Positions 34,704 through 44,766 of a stretch of DNA of 64,000 nt are shown here, in pieces; the stretch's first letter is position 1; each line of letters starts with the position of its first letter. The position numbers and the translations under genes were made by a program. The notes beneath the pieces are model-generated. The model was not told where the DNA came from and did not search any database. It worked only from the letters and a program-made list of their open reading frames with translations. The stretch comes from Paracoccaceae bacterium. GTDB lineage: Bacteria; Pseudomonadota; Alphaproteobacteria; Rhodobacterales; Rhodobacteraceae. The DNA lies in the NCBI GenBank assembly GCA_030697175.1, contig JAUYQR010000016.1, forward strand, positions 1-64,000. Reading direction: 5' to 3'.

Positions 34704-35270
34704 ATGTCGAACGACGACCTCGACATCGACACCGATGACCTGCAGCGCCGGATGGACGGCGCGATGAATGCGCTGAAGCATGAATTTGCCAGCCTGCGCA
34801 CCGGTCGCGCCTCGGCCTCGATTGTCGATCCGATCATGGTCGATGCTTACGGCCAGATGACGCCGATCAACCAGCTTGGCACCGTGAACGTGCCCGAACC
34901 CCGGATGGTTGTGATCAACGTCTGGGACAAGGCCATGATCTCCAAGGTCGAAAAGGCGATCCGCGAGTCGGGCATCGGCATCAACCCGGTCACCGACGGC
35001 CCGCTGATTCGCCTGCCGATCCCGGAACTGAACGAGGAGCGTCGCAAGCAGTTGACCAAGGTCGCCGCCGGCTACGCCGAAAACGCGAAGGTCGCGATCC
35101 GCAACATCCGCCGCGACGGGATGGACAAGATCAAGAAGGCCAAATCCGCCGGCATGGGCGAGGACGACCAGAAGATGTGGTCCGAAGAGGTGCAGGAACT
35201 CACCGACAAGGCCATCGCTGCCGTGGATCGGGCGCTGGAATCGAAACAACAGGAAATAATGCAGGTTTGA
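34704..35270 (+). CDS. frr: Ribosome recycling factor
   Basis: 188 residues from the ATG at 34704 (AAGGAAG upstream). [20 protein letters not shown] and the C-terminal helical [21 protein letters not shown] are characteristic. With EF-G it splits post-termination ribosomes. It lies 112 bp after pyrH in the common pyrH-frr order. Confidence 0.96.
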   Translation: MSNDDLDIDTDDLQRRMDGAMNALKHEFASLRTGRASASIVDPIMVDAYGQMTPINQLGTVNVPEPRMVVINVWDKAMISKVEKAIRESGIGINPVTDGPLIRLPIPELNEERRKQLTKVAAGYAENAKVAIRNIRRDGMDKIKKAKSAGMGEDDQKMWSEEVQELTDKAIAAVDRALESKQQEIMQV

Positions 35271-35342
35271 GCCGGAAAATGTCCACAATCTGGGCCCAAT
35301 TCGTCGCTAGATCCAAGCCTCAATTCTGTTGGGGAGGGTCCT

Positions 35343-36077
35343 TTGTCCAAAGACCTGCGCGCTGAGGCCATTTTTCGCCCGGCGGACCATGTCGCCATCA
35401 TCATGGACGGCAACGGCCGCTGGGCCACGAACCGCGGCCTGCCGCGCCTTGTCGGGCATCGCAAGGGGGCCGAACGGGTGCGCCAGATCGTGCGCGCAGC
35501 ACCCGGCCTCGGCATCCGCTGGCTCACGCTCTACGCCTTTTCCACCGAAAACTGGAAACGCTCGACCGAAGAGGTGCTCGGCCTCATGGCGATTTTCGCG
35601 CGCTACATCGAACGCGAGGCCGACCGCCTTGCCGCCGAAGGCGTGCGGATGCGCTTCGTCGGCGAACGCAGCCGGCTTGACCCGAAACTCCAGCGCCTGA
35701 TGGCCGGGATCGAGGCGCGCACCGCCGGCAACGACAGATTGAACCTGACCGTCGCCATCAACTACGGTGGTCGCGACGAGATTCTCCGCGCCACCCGCAA
35801 GATCGCCGAAGAGGTGGCCAACGGCCTCCTCCGCCCCTCCGATCTGACCGAGGCCGCCCTCGCCGCGCGCCTTGATACCGGCGGGCTGCCCGACCCCGAT
35901 CTTGTGGTGCGCACCAGCGGCGAGACGCGCACCTCGAACTTCCTGCCGTGGCAGGCGGCCTATGCCGAATACGAATTCACCGAAACGCTCTGGCCCGATT
36001 TCACGCCTGACGAACTTGGCGCGATGATCAACCGCTTTTCCAACCGCGAACGCCGCTTCGGCGCTGTCATCGCATGA
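35343..36077 (+). CDS. uppS: Undecaprenyl-diphosphate synthase (isoprenyl transferase)
   Basis: 244 residues from a TTG start at 35343 with GGAGG 5 nt upstream; no ATG is closer to the conserved N-terminus. VAIIMDGNGRWA carries the catalytic Asp (residue 21), and YAFSTENWKRS, VAINYGGR and VRTSGETRTSNFLPWQ are cis-prenyltransferase blocks. It builds the C55 lipid carrier for peptidoglycan and polysaccharide export. It overlaps cdsA by 4 bp. Confidence 0.95.
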   Translation: MSKDLRAEAIFRPADHVAIIMDGNGRWATNRGLPRLVGHRKGAERVRQIVRAAPGLGIRWLTLYAFSTENWKRSTEEVLGLMAIFARYIEREADRLAAEGVRMRFVGERSRLDPKLQRLMAGIEARTAGNDRLNLTVAINYGGRDEILRATRKIAEEVANGLLRPSDLTEAALAARLDTGGLPDPDLVVRTSGETRTSNFLPWQAAYAEYEFTETLWPDFTPDELGAMINRFSNRERRFGAVIA

Positions 36078-37015
36078 CCGCACCGGGCGACCCCGACGTA
36101 CCGACGCCTGACGCCGCCGCCGCCGAAGCCGCCGCCGAAGCCGCCGCCGCCAAAGCCGCCGCCGAAGCCGCCGCCGATGCTGCGGCCGCCGATCCTGCCG
36201 TCACCTCGATTCCCCCTGGCCGACCCGTCGGGCGCTGGTCCGACCTGCGCAAGCGCGCCCTCTCTGCCGTCGTCCTCGTCGCGGTTGGCGGGGCCGAGAT
36301 CTGGCTGGGCGGGCCGTCCTTCGCCGTCCTCGTCATCCTGCTGACCGGCGCGATGATGTGGGAACTGGCCAAGATGACCGCCCCGGCCCGCGAAAACACC
36401 CCGCTCGGCCTTGCTGCCCTTGCCGCGATCAGCCTTGCCATCACCGTGTTCTTTCCCGACGGCTTCACCACCGCCTTCCTCCTCGTCCCCGCCCTTGCCA
36501 TCGCACTGACCGACCGGCGCGACCGTCGGCTCTCCAGCCTTTACTCCGTTGCGATCATGGTCGCGGGCTACGGCCTCATCGACTTGCGGATAGGCTCGGG
36601 AACGCCGGTCATCATCTGGCTGGTGCTGATCGTCGTGATCTCCGACGTCCTGGGCTACTTTGTCGGGCGCACACTGGGGGGGCCCAAATTCTGGCCCTCG
36701 GTCAGCCCGAAGAAAACCTGGTCCGGCACGGTTGCGGGCTGGGTTGGCGCGGCGCTGGTCGGGGTCGGCTTCTGGCTGGCGGGCTACGGCACGCTCGCCC
36801 TCGTGCCCCTGTCGGTCGCCATCAGCCTTGCCGGGCAGATGGGCGACATCTGGGAAAGCTGGATCAAGCGGCGCTGCGGTGTGAAAGACGCCTCCACCCT
36901 GATCCCCGGCCACGGCGGCGTGCTTGACCGGTTCGACGCGCTGATCGTCGCGATCGTTGCCGTCATGGTGCTTGGCCTTGCCGCCCCGCTGCCGCTCCCG
37001 GAACTGGTTCCCTGA
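36074..37015 (+). CDS. cdsA: Phosphatidate cytidylyltransferase with Ala-rich N-terminal extension
   Basis: 313 residues. The C-terminal signature is clear: KKTWSGTVAGWVGA, SLAGQMGDIWESWIKRRCGVKD and PGHGGVLDRFDAL in outline. The enzyme makes CDP-diacylglycerol at the inner membrane. The first about 45 residues are a PDAAAAEAAAEAAAAKA-type Ala/Glu stretch before SDLRKRALSAVVL, absent from most CdsA proteins. It resembles the Ala-rich tracts of the proteins at 6148 and 11426. It overlaps uppS by 4 bp and dxr by 1 bp. Confidence 0.93.
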   Translation: MTAPGDPDVPTPDAAAAEAAAEAAAAKAAAEAAADAAAADPAVTSIPPGRPVGRWSDLRKRALSAVVLVAVGGAEIWLGGPSFAVLVILLTGAMMWELAKMTAPARENTPLGLAALAAISLAITVFFPDGFTTAFLLVPALAIALTDRRDRRLSSLYSVAIMVAGYGLIDLRIGSGTPVIIWLVLIVVISDVLGYFVGRTLGGPKFWPSVSPKKTWSGTVAGWVGAALVGVGFWLAGYGTLALVPLSVAISLAGQMGDIWESWIKRRCGVKDASTLIPGHGGVLDRFDALIVAIVAVMVLGLAAPLPLPELVP

Positions 37016-38199
37016 TGCGCAGCATTTCGGTTTTCGGGGCCACCGGCTCCATCGGCGAACAGACCTTCGACCTTGTGATGCGGGCAGGCGGGCCGCAGGC
37101 CTATCGCACCGTGGCCCTGACGGCCGGGCGCAACATCGCCCGCCTTGCCGAAATGGCCCGCGCGCTGCGCGCCGAGATTGCCGTCTGCGCCGACGAGGCC
37201 GACCTTCCCGCCCTGCGCGCCGCCCTTGCCGGCAGCACCGTCGAAGCCGCCGCCGGGGCAGGGGCCATCGCCGACGCCGCCGACCGCCCCGCCAACTGGG
37301 TGATGAGCGCGATCGTCGGTGCCGCGGGCCTGGTCCCCGGCCTGCGCGCGCTGCGCCACGGCAGCACGCTTGCGCTTGCCAACAAGGAAAGCCTCGTCAC
37401 CGCAGGCCCGCTTCTGATGGCCACCGCAGCCAGCCACGGCGCACGCATCCTGCCGGTCGACAGTGAACACTCCGCCATCTTCCAGGCGCTGAACGCCGAA
37501 GACATCGCGTCCGTCGAACGCATCATCCTGACCGCCTCGGGCGGCGCCTTGCGCGACTGGCCGATGGAGGCGCTGGCCGCCGCCACGGTAAAGGAAGCGC
37601 TGGCCCATCCGAACTGGGCGATGGGCCAGCGCATCACCATCGATTCTGCCTCGATGTTCAACAAGGCGCTCGAAGTCATCGAGACCCGCGAATTCTTCGG
37701 CGTCGAACCCGACCAGATCGAGGTGATCCTGCACCCCGAATCGCTCATTCATTCGATGGTCGGCTTCCGTGACGGCGCGATCATGGCCCACATGGGCGCG
37801 CCCGACATGCGCCACTCCATCGGCTATGCGCTGAACTGGCCGTTGCGCGCCGAACTGCCCGTTGCCCGGCTCGACCTCGCGCAGGTCGCCACGCTGACGT
37901 TCCGCGCCCCCGACCTTTCCCGCTACCCCGCGCTGCGCCTGTGCCGCGACGTGATGGCGGTGCGCGGCCTGTCCGGTGCCGCCTTCAATGCGGCCAAGGA
38001 AATCGCGCTCGACCATTTCCTTGCGGGCGGGATCGGCTTCATGGACATGGCGGGCGTCGTCGAAGGCACGCTCGATGATCTTTGCGGCCAGCTTTCGCTT
38101 GGAAACGCATTGCCCACCCTTGAGGATGTTGTCCATACGGACCATCTGGCAAGGATACGCGCCGACGAGAACGCGCACCGCATCGGAAGGAACCGCTAG
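37015..38199 (+). CDS. dxr: 1-deoxy-D-xylulose 5-phosphate reductoisomerase
   Basis: 394 residues. ISVFGATGSIGEQTFDLV is the NADPH-binding start, LANKESLVTAG and ILPVDSEHSAIFQAL are active-site blocks, and EVIETREFFGV and HPESLIHSMV bind metal and substrate. It converts DXP to MEP in the non-mevalonate isoprenoid pathway, feeding the uppS product upstream. Its ATG overlaps the cdsA stop by one base. Confidence 0.96.
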   Translation: MRSISVFGATGSIGEQTFDLVMRAGGPQAYRTVALTAGRNIARLAEMARALRAEIAVCADEADLPALRAALAGSTVEAAAGAGAIADAADRPANWVMSAIVGAAGLVPGLRALRHGSTLALANKESLVTAGPLLMATAASHGARILPVDSEHSAIFQALNAEDIASVERIILTASGGALRDWPMEALAAATVKEALAHPNWAMGQRITIDSASMFNKALEVIETREFFGVEPDQIEVILHPESLIHSMVGFRDGAIMAHMGAPDMRHSIGYALNWPLRAELPVARLDLAQVATLTFRAPDLSRYPALRLCRDVMAVRGLSGAAFNAAKEIALDHFLAGGIGFMDMAGVVEGTLDDLCGQLSLGNALPTLEDVVHTDHLARIRADENAHRIGRNR

Positions 38200-38202
38200 A
38201 CA

Positions 38203-39528
38203 ATGGATATCTTCGCAAGTGTCGGCGGCACGATCTGGACGGTGTTCTTCTTCATCGTCGCCCTGTCGATCATCATCTTCGTCCACGAATACGGCCACTA
38301 CATCGTCGGTCGCTGGTCAGGCATCCATGCCGAGGTGTTCTCCCTCGGTTTCGGCCCGGTGATCTGGAGCAGGGTCGACACGCGCGGCACCCGCTGGCAG
38401 ATCGCGGCGCTGCCGTTTGGCGGCTACGTCAAGTTTCTGGGCGATGCCGATGCCTCTTCGGTGCGGCCAGCCGATGTGTCCGGCCTGACCCCCGGCGAAC
38501 GTCGCCACACGATGGCCGGTGCGCCCCTGTGGGCGCGGGCCTCCACCGTGGCGGCCGGGCCGATCTTCAACTTCGTGCTGACCTATGTGGTGCTCGCGTG
38601 TCTCCTTCTGTGGACCGGGCTGCCACAGCAGGAACCGACCGTGGGCAAGCTGATGCCAACCCCCTTCGTCGGCGAGACGATCAAGGAAGGCGACGTGATC
38701 GTCGCCCTGAACGGCATTCCGACCCCCGACCTTGCAGCCTTTCGCGATGCGGGCGCCGCCCTGCCGCCCGATCCGGTGATCGACTACACGGTGCGGCGTG
38801 GCACCGAAGAGATCACCCTGAAAGGCCCGCATCCCTATCCGCCGCTGGTGTCGATGGTCCTGATCCGCTCGGCCGCGATGGATGCCGGGCTTCAGGAAGG
38901 CGATGTGATCCTCAAGGCCGCCGGTCAGGATGTGACCGTCTTTGCGCAACTCCCGGAAATCGTGAACGCGTCAAAGGGCGAACCGGTGCCGCTGACGGTC
39001 TGGCGCGATGGCAGGATCTTCGATCTGACCCTCACCCCCCGCATCCGCGCCACCGAAGGCGAAGGCGGCGCGCTGGTCGAGAAATACCAGATCGGCCTCG
39101 CCAGCGGCCTTGTGTTCGAACCCGCCAGCCGGTCGGTCGGCGCGGGCGAACTCGTGACCCTCACCGCGACCGAGATGTGGCGCATGGTCACCACCACCTT
39201 CTCCGGCCTTGCCCACCTGATCACCGGGCAGATCAGCACCTGCAACCTCTCCGGCCCGATCGGCATGGCCGAAACGATGGGCGACGCGGCGCGCAATGGC
39301 CTTGAAAGCTTCATCGGCATGGTCGCGGTGCTGTCGCTGGGCGTCGGAATTCTCAACCTGTTCCCGATTCCGGTGCTGGATGGCGGCCATCTGGTGTTCC
39401 ACGCCTATGAGGCCGTCACCCGCCGGCCGCCCTCGGACCGCGCGCTGCGCGTGATGATGTCGATCGGTCTGGCCATCATCCTGGCGCTGATGGTCTTTGC
39501 CCTGACGAACGACATCTTCTGCGTGTGA
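38203..39528 (+). CDS. rseP: RIP metalloprotease RseP (site-2 protease)
   Basis: 441 residues. The zinc motif HEYGH is at residues 28-32 in the first membrane helix, and the second zinc-ligand motif LDGGHLVFHAYE is near residue 391. Two PDZ-like regions lie between (about 140-310). It cleaves anti-sigma factors and signal-peptide remnants within the inner membrane. It follows dxr by 3 bp and precedes bamA, as in most Proteobacteria. Confidence 0.94.
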   Translation: MDIFASVGGTIWTVFFFIVALSIIIFVHEYGHYIVGRWSGIHAEVFSLGFGPVIWSRVDTRGTRWQIAALPFGGYVKFLGDADASSVRPADVSGLTPGERRHTMAGAPLWARASTVAAGPIFNFVLTYVVLACLLLWTGLPQQEPTVGKLMPTPFVGETIKEGDVIVALNGIPTPDLAAFRDAGAALPPDPVIDYTVRRGTEEITLKGPHPYPPLVSMVLIRSAAMDAGLQEGDVILKAAGQDVTVFAQLPEIVNASKGEPVPLTVWRDGRIFDLTLTPRIRATEGEGGALVEKYQIGLASGLVFEPASRSVGAGELVTLTATEMWRMVTTTFSGLAHLITGQISTCNLSGPIGMAETMGDAARNGLESFIGMVAVLSLGVGILNLFPIPVLDGGHLVFHAYEAVTRRPPSDRALRVMMSIGLAIILALMVFALTNDIFCV

Positions 39529-39583
39529 CCCCCCTGCGCCACGACCGGCGGATTTCCGCCGCAGACCACTACATGTGGGAAAG

Positions 39584-39592
39584 TTATCCACA
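39584..39592 (+). promoter_or_regulatory. Perfect DnaA box in the rseP-bamA gap
   Basis: TTATCCACA matches the strict DnaA consensus. With the preceding ATGTGGG it forms an imperfect inverted repeat (ATGTGG..CCACAT). It lies 77 bp before the bamA start. A single box does not make an origin; DnaA-dependent regulation of bamA is possible but unproved. Confidence 0.4.
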
Positions 39593-39668
39593 TCGACCGC
39601 AGGCTTTTGACAAGGCTCCGCTTTCCCGCTAGTCAACGGTTAGCGTTGTGGAACTACGGGGACCGATC

Positions 39669-42005
39669 ATGCAGAACACCTTTGGCACGGCCAGCGGGCG
39701 GACGATCCGGGCCGGAATGAGGGTGCGGCTGCTGGCCACGGCGGTTTTCCTCGGCAGTGCAACGGTTTCCACACCGTTCCTCCAGCCGGCCTTCGCGCAG
39801 ACTTTCAGCTTTTCGAACCTGGTGGTCGAGGGCAACACCCGCGTCGACGCCGCCACCATCGTCAACTACGCAGGAATCAAGCGTGGCGACGAGGTTTCCG
39901 CCGCCGCCCTGAACGACGCCTACCAGCGCATCGCCAACTCCGGCCTCTTCGAGACCGTCGAACTGGTGCCGCAAGGCTCGACCCTGCTGATCCGCGTGCA
40001 GGAATACCCGATCGTCAACGTCATCAACTTCGAAGGCAACAAGCGCCTCAAGGATGAAAACCTCTCCGGCCTCGTGCAGTCGCAATCGCGCCGGGTCTAT
40101 TCCCCGAGCCTCGCCGAATCCGACGCCGCCGCAATCGCCGAGGCGTATCGGGTGTCGGGCCGCATCGCCGCAACCGTCACGCCCAAGATCATCCGCCGCT
40201 CCGAAAACCGCGTCGACCTTGTGTTCGAGATCACCGAAGGCAAGGTCGTCGAGGTAGAGCGGCTGTCCTTCTCGGGCAACCGCGCCTTCTCTGACCGCCG
40301 CTTGCGGCAGGTGCTGGAAACCAAGCAGGCCGGCTTGTTGCGCAACCTCATCCAGCGCGACACCTTCGTCGCCGAACGGCTGGACCTCGACAAGCAGATG
40401 CTGACCGATTTCTACCAGTCGCGCGGCTACGTCGATTTCCAGATCCTTGACGCCACCGCCGAAGTGTCGCGCGAACGCGATGCCACCTTCGTCACCTTCA
40501 CCGTCCGCGAAGGGCTGCCCTTCAAGATCGGCGCCACCTCCACCGTGTCCGAGGTCGAAGGCGTCGATGCGGCCGAATTCGAAGCCGTGCAGAATATCCG
40601 GTCGGGCCAGACCTACACGCCCGCGCTGATCGAAAACAACATCACCCGGATGGAAAACCTCGCGCTGCGCAAGGGGCTGAACTTCGTTCGCGTCGAACCG
40701 CGCGTCACCCGCAACGAACGCGGCCAGATGCTGGACATCCAGTTCGCCATCGTCCGGGGCGAGCGGATCTTTGTCGAGCGCATCGACATCGAAGGCAACG
40801 CGACCACGCTTGACCAGGTCATCCGTCGCCAGTTCCGCACTGTCGAGGGCGACCCCTTCAACCCGCGTGAGATCCGCCAGTCCGCCGAACGCATCCGCGC
40901 GCTGGGCTTCTTTTCCGATGCACAGGTCAACGCCGAACCCGGCAGCGCCGCCGATCAGGTCGTGGTCAAGGTCGGCGTCGAAGAGCAGCCCACCGGCTCG
41001 CTCAGCTTCGGCCTTTCGTATTCCGTTGCCGATGGTGCCGGCCTGAACGTCGGCTTTTCCGAAACCAACTTCCTCGGGCGCGGTCAGCGACTGTCGCTTT
41101 CGGTCAATTCCGGCACCGACAATCAGAACTCCGCGTTCTCCTTCACCGAACCGGCGCTGCTTGGCCGCGATCTCAGCTTTACGGTCGGGGCGTATTATCG
41201 CACCTCCAACAGCGACAACTCGCTTTACGACACGCGCAACATCGGCCTGACCACCGGCATCGGCTTCCCGGTCGGCGAACAGTCGCGGCTGGATGTGCGC
41301 CTGCGCTTCTCGAAAGACCGGCTGTCGCAATACACCGGCGACTCGCCGATCATCGAGCGCGAGGTAGCCCGTGGCGATCTGCTGACCGGGTCGCTGGGCT
41401 ACACCTACGAATATGACACCCGCATCACCGGCCTCAATCCGAATGGCGGCATCCTCTTGCGCTTCGGTCAGGATTTCGCCGGTCTTGGCGGCGACACCAA
41501 GTATATCCAGACCTCGGCTCTCGCCCTTGCGGAAACCAAGGTGCTGAACGAAGAGGTGACGATCCGCAGCATCTTCGAGGGCGGCCTGATTTCCACCCTT
41601 GGCGACGACAGCTCGCGCGTGACCGAACGCTATTTCGGAAACGGCAAGATCCGCGGCTTCGAGCCGAACGGCATCGGTCCGCGCGACGGCACCGAGAATG
41701 ACGCGCTTGGCGGCAACGCCTTCGCCGTCGCCCGTTTCGAGGCGGATTTCCCGCTGGGTCTGCCCGAAGAATACGGCATCACGGGCGGTGCCTTCCTTGA
41801 TGTCGGCTCGGTCTGGAGCCTTGATGACACCGCTGGCCTCGCCGGCACCGTGGATGACAGCTTCAAGCCCCGAGCTGCGGTTGGCCTGTCGGTGTTCTGG
41901 ACCACGCCGCTTGGTCCCTTGCGCTTCAACTTCAGCCATGCGCTGAAGAAGGAAGCGCTGGACAAGGAACAGACCTTCGACCTGACGATCTCGACCAAGT
42001 TCTGA
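39669..42005 (+). CDS. bamA: Outer membrane protein assembly factor BamA
   Basis: 778 residues from the ATG at 39669 (GGGGA 7 nt upstream). The signal peptide ends at PAFAQ; five POTRA repeats occupy about residues 35-440 (FSFSNLVVEGNTRVDAATI begins the first); a 16-strand barrel follows, with the conserved GNGKIRGFEPNGIGP (lid-lock VRGF/Y-type motif) near 660 and a C-terminal Phe. It inserts beta-barrel proteins into the outer membrane. The Skp-like chaperone gene starts inside its stop codon (TGATG). Confidence 0.95.
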   Translation: MQNTFGTASGRTIRAGMRVRLLATAVFLGSATVSTPFLQPAFAQTFSFSNLVVEGNTRVDAATIVNYAGIKRGDEVSAAALNDAYQRIANSGLFETVELVPQGSTLLIRVQEYPIVNVINFEGNKRLKDENLSGLVQSQSRRVYSPSLAESDAAAIAEAYRVSGRIAATVTPKIIRRSENRVDLVFEITEGKVVEVERLSFSGNRAFSDRRLRQVLETKQAGLLRNLIQRDTFVAERLDLDKQMLTDFYQSRGYVDFQILDATAEVSRERDATFVTFTVREGLPFKIGATSTVSEVEGVDAAEFEAVQNIRSGQTYTPALIENNITRMENLALRKGLNFVRVEPRVTRNERGQMLDIQFAIVRGERIFVERIDIEGNATTLDQVIRRQFRTVEGDPFNPREIRQSAERIRALGFFSDAQVNAEPGSAADQVVVKVGVEEQPTGSLSFGLSYSVADGAGLNVGFSETNFLGRGQRLSLSVNSGTDNQNSAFSFTEPALLGRDLSFTVGAYYRTSNSDNSLYDTRNIGLTTGIGFPVGEQSRLDVRLRFSKDRLSQYTGDSPIIEREVARGDLLTGSLGYTYEYDTRITGLNPNGGILLRFGQDFAGLGGDTKYIQTSALALAETKVLNEEVTIRSIFEGGLISTLGDDSSRVTERYFGNGKIRGFEPNGIGPRDGTENDALGGNAFAVARFEADFPLGLPEEYGITGGAFLDVGSVWSLDDTAGLAGTVDDSFKPRAAVGLSVFWTTPLGPLRFNFSHALKKEALDKEQTFDLTISTKF

Positions 42006-42604
42006 TGGCTCGCGCGGCGTGCAGTCCTGCCTTGCGCGCCGCCGTCCTGGCCCTTTTCCTCGGCCTCGCCCCGCTTGGCGCCATGGCGCAGGACGCGGCC
42101 CCTGACGCGGTGCCAGAGTCCGCCGTTCTGACGCTGGATCAGGACCGGCTCTTTGCGGAATCGGCCTTCGGCAAGGCTGCAATCGCACGCGAGGCCGAGG
42201 CGGTGTCGGCGCTTGCCGCCGAAAACCTGCGCATCGAAAAAGAGTTGGAGGCCGAAGAGCGCGCCCTCACCGCGCGGCGGCCCAATACCCCGAAAGAAGA
42301 ATTCGCCAGCCTCGCCGCGGCCTTCGACACCAAGGTGGAACGCATCCGCACCGAACAGGATGCGAAATCCCGCGACATCGCCCGCGCGCGCGATGTCGAC
42401 CGCCAGCGGTTCCTGCAATCGGCCGTGCCGGTGCTGGGTGACCTTCTGGCCGACCAGTCCGCCGTCGCGATCATCGACAAGGGCGCGATCATCCTGTCTC
42501 TGTCGGCCATCGACGTGACCGACCTTGCGATCCAGCGCGTCGACAGCGTGCTGGGTGACGGAAGTGCGCCGCCCCTGGCCACAGCCCCGCAGCCCGCGCC
42601 CTGA
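42005..42604 (+). CDS. skp: OmpH/Skp-family periplasmic chaperone
   Basis: 199 residues with a signal peptide (cleavage after AMAQD). [43 protein letters not shown] in outline starts the long helical tentacle region with coiled-coil heptads to about residue 120. [23 protein letters not shown] closes the body domain. It carries unfolded outer-membrane proteins to BamA. It is translationally coupled to bamA. lpxD, often next, is absent; fabZ follows after 91 bp. Confidence 0.88.
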   Translation: MARAACSPALRAAVLALFLGLAPLGAMAQDAAPDAVPESAVLTLDQDRLFAESAFGKAAIAREAEAVSALAAENLRIEKELEAEERALTARRPNTPKEEFASLAAAFDTKVERIRTEQDAKSRDIARARDVDRQRFLQSAVPVLGDLLADQSAVAIIDKGAIILSLSAIDVTDLAIQRVDSVLGDGSAPPLATAPQPAP

Positions 42605-42695
42605 CGGCCCAACTTGTCACCCGGCCTGCTACTTGCTAGCAACAAGGCTTGGGTGTGAAGGCGCGCCAGCCGCCGGGGAAACGAAGGAAACCAAC

Positions 42696-43160
42696 ATGGA
42701 CGCAAGCGCCGCCGCCACCACCGCAGATCTGGATCTGATCCAGCGGATCATTCCGCACCGCTATCCGTTCCTTCTGATCGACAAGGTGCGCGACATCGTC
42801 TTGAACGAAAGCTGCGTCGGCATCAAATGCGTCACCCTGAACGAGCCGCAGTTTCAGGGCCACTTTCCCGGCATGCCGATCTTTCCCGGCGTCATGATCA
42901 TCGAGGCGATGGCCCAGACTTCCGGCATCCTTGTCGGCCTGTCGATGGGCCTTGTCGACAGGAACGCCAAAGTGTTCTTCATGGGCGTCGATGGCGTCAA
43001 ATTCCGCCGCAAGGTGGTGCCGGGTGATGTCCTCGAACTCCACGTCCGGGCGCTGCGCGGCGGCGGCAAGGTCTGGAAATTCGAAGGCCTCGCCAGGGTC
43101 GAGGGCGAACTGGCCTGCGAGGCGACGTTCATGGCCATGTTCGACGTGCCCAAGGCATGA
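42696..43160 (+). CDS. fabZ: 3-hydroxyacyl-ACP dehydratase FabZ
   Basis: 154 residues from the ATG at 42696 (GAAGGAAA upstream). The catalytic His is in [14 protein letters not shown] and the Glu in [25 protein letters not shown] opens the hot-dog fold. It dehydrates 3-hydroxyacyl-ACP in fatty acid elongation and competes with LpxA for 3-hydroxyacyl-ACP. It overlaps lpxA by 4 bp. Confidence 0.96.
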   Translation: MDASAAATTADLDLIQRIIPHRYPFLLIDKVRDIVLNESCVGIKCVTLNEPQFQGHFPGMPIFPGVMIIEAMAQTSGILVGLSMGLVDRNAKVFFMGVDGVKFRRKVVPGDVLELHVRALRGGGKVWKFEGLARVEGELACEATFMAMFDVPKA

Positions 43161-43963
43161 CAATCCATCCCAGCGCCACGATCCACCCCTCGGCCGTGGT
43201 CGAACCCGGCGCGCATGTTGCCGAAGGCTGCCAGATCGGCCCCTTCGCGCTGATCGGCCCCGAAGTGACCCTCGGCCCGCGCGTCACGGTAAAATCCCAC
43301 GCCGTCCTCACCGGCTGGACCGACGTGGGCGAAGACAGCGTGATCTTCCCCTTCGCCACCGTGGGCGAGGTGCCGCAAGACCTGAAATACGCCGGCGAAC
43401 GCACCCGCCTGACCATCGGCGCCCGCTGCCGGATCCGCGAGGGCGCCACGCTGAACACCGGCACCGAAGGCGGCGGCGGCGTGACCCGGGTGGGCGACGA
43501 CGTCCTCATCATGACCGGCGCGCATGTCGGCCACGATGCGCAGATCGGCAACCGCGTGATCCTGGTGAACCACGTCGCCATCGCCGGGCATTGCGTGCTT
43601 GGCGATGATGTCATCGTCGGCGGCCTGTCGGGCGTGCACCAATGGGTCCGTATCGGGCAGGGCGCCATCATCGGCGCGGTCACGATGGTCACCAACGACG
43701 TCATCCCCTACGGCCTCGTGCAGGCCCCGAGGGGCGAGCTTGACGGGCTGAACCTTGTCGGCCTGAAACGCCGGGGCGTCGACCGTGCCAACATCACGGC
43801 GTTGCGCGCCGCCTACCAGATGCTCTCGCAGGGCGAAGGCACCTTTCTCGACCGCGCCCGCCGGCTGGGCGAGGAAACCGACAGCCCGCATGTCCGCGAG
43901 ATGACCGATTTCATCCTCTCTGCCTCTGACCGCAGTTTTCTCACTCCCAAGGGGGCCAAGTGA
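43157..43963 (+). CDS. lpxA: UDP-N-acetylglucosamine acyltransferase LpxA
   Basis: 268 residues with a left-handed beta-helix of hexapeptide repeats ([19 protein letters not shown] in outline) and the acyl-ACP pocket region [23 protein letters not shown]. The catalytic His is in this segment. It adds the first 3-hydroxyacyl chain to UDP-GlcNAc in lipid A synthesis. It overlaps fabZ by 4 bp and lpxI by 4 bp. Confidence 0.96.
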   Translation: MTIHPSATIHPSAVVEPGAHVAEGCQIGPFALIGPEVTLGPRVTVKSHAVLTGWTDVGEDSVIFPFATVGEVPQDLKYAGERTRLTIGARCRIREGATLNTGTEGGGGVTRVGDDVLIMTGAHVGHDAQIGNRVILVNHVAIAGHCVLGDDVIVGGLSGVHQWVRIGQGAIIGAVTMVTNDVIPYGLVQAPRGELDGLNLVGLKRRGVDRANITALRAAYQMLSQGEGTFLDRARRLGEETDSPHVREMTDFILSASDRSFLTPKGAK

Positions 43964-44766
43964 CAACCGCGCTGATCGTCGGCACCGGCAGCCTGCCGCG
44001 CGCGCTGGTGCAAGCGGTGCCCGTCCGCCCGCTGATCGCCGCCTTCGACGCCTTCACCCCCGAAGGCGTCGACGTCGACCTGCGCTTTCGCATCGAACGC
44101 CTCGGCCCCTTTCTGCGCGACCTGCAAGACCGCGGTGTCACCCGCGTTGCCTTTGCCGGTGCGATCCACCGCCCGCGCCTTGACCCGGCACTTGTCGATC
44201 CGTTCACCGCCGAACTCCTGCCCCCGCTGATTGCCGCGATGCGGGGTGGCGACGATGGTGCCCTCCGCGCCGTGCTGGCGATCTTCGAAGATGCCGGTTT
44301 CGCCATCGCCGGGGTCGGCGACCTTGCGCCCGACCTTCTGCCCGGCGCGGGCTTCCTGCACGGTCAGGCCACCCAGACCGACACCGCCGATGTCGCCCGC
44401 GCGGCGACCATCGTCGCAGCCCTTGGCACCGTCGACGTGGGGCAGGGCGCGGTCGTCCAGCAGGGCCTCTGCCTCGCCGTCGAGGCGCTGCCCGGCACCG
44501 ACGCGATGCTGCGCTCCGTCGCCAGCCTTCCGTCCACGCTCCGCCCTGATCCGGCCCAGGGGAGAGGCGTGTTCTACAAGGCCGCCAAACCCGGGCAAGA
44601 CCTGCGCATCGACCTGCCCACCCTTGGCCCCGGCACGCTGCACCTTGCCGCCGAGGCGGGGCTTGCCGGCATCGCGTGGCAGGCGGGCCATGTCATCTGC
44701 CTTGATCCCGCCGCGATGACCGCCCTTGCCGCCGAGCTTGGCCTGTTCCTCTGGTCGCGGCCGTGA
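43960..44766 (+). CDS. lpxI: UDP-2,3-diacylglucosamine diphosphatase LpxI
   Basis: 268 residues from a GTG start overlapping the lpxA stop (GTGA). ALIVGTGSLPRALVQA starts the N-domain; GVTRVAFAGAIHRPRLD and VGQGAVVQQGLCLAVEALPGTDAML are blocks of the LpxI (DUF1009) family. LpxI is the alphaproteobacterial replacement for LpxH and hydrolyses UDP-2,3-diacylglucosamine to lipid X and UMP. It overlaps lpxB by 4 bp. Confidence 0.94.
   Translation: MTTALIVGTGSLPRALVQAVPVRPLIAAFDAFTPEGVDVDLRFRIERLGPFLRDLQDRGVTRVAFAGAIHRPRLDPALVDPFTAELLPPLIAAMRGGDDGALRAVLAIFEDAGFAIAGVGDLAPDLLPGAGFLHGQATQTDTADVARAATIVAALGTVDVGQGAVVQQGLCLAVEALPGTDAMLRSVASLPSTLRPDPAQGRGVFYKAAKPGQDLRIDLPTLGPGTLHLAAEAGLAGIAWQAGHVICLDPAAMTALAAELGLFLWSRP

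Noticed and set aside
39654-42188. 844-codon minus-strand ORF
   Set aside because: Shadow of bamA and skp in GC-rich DNA; no motif.
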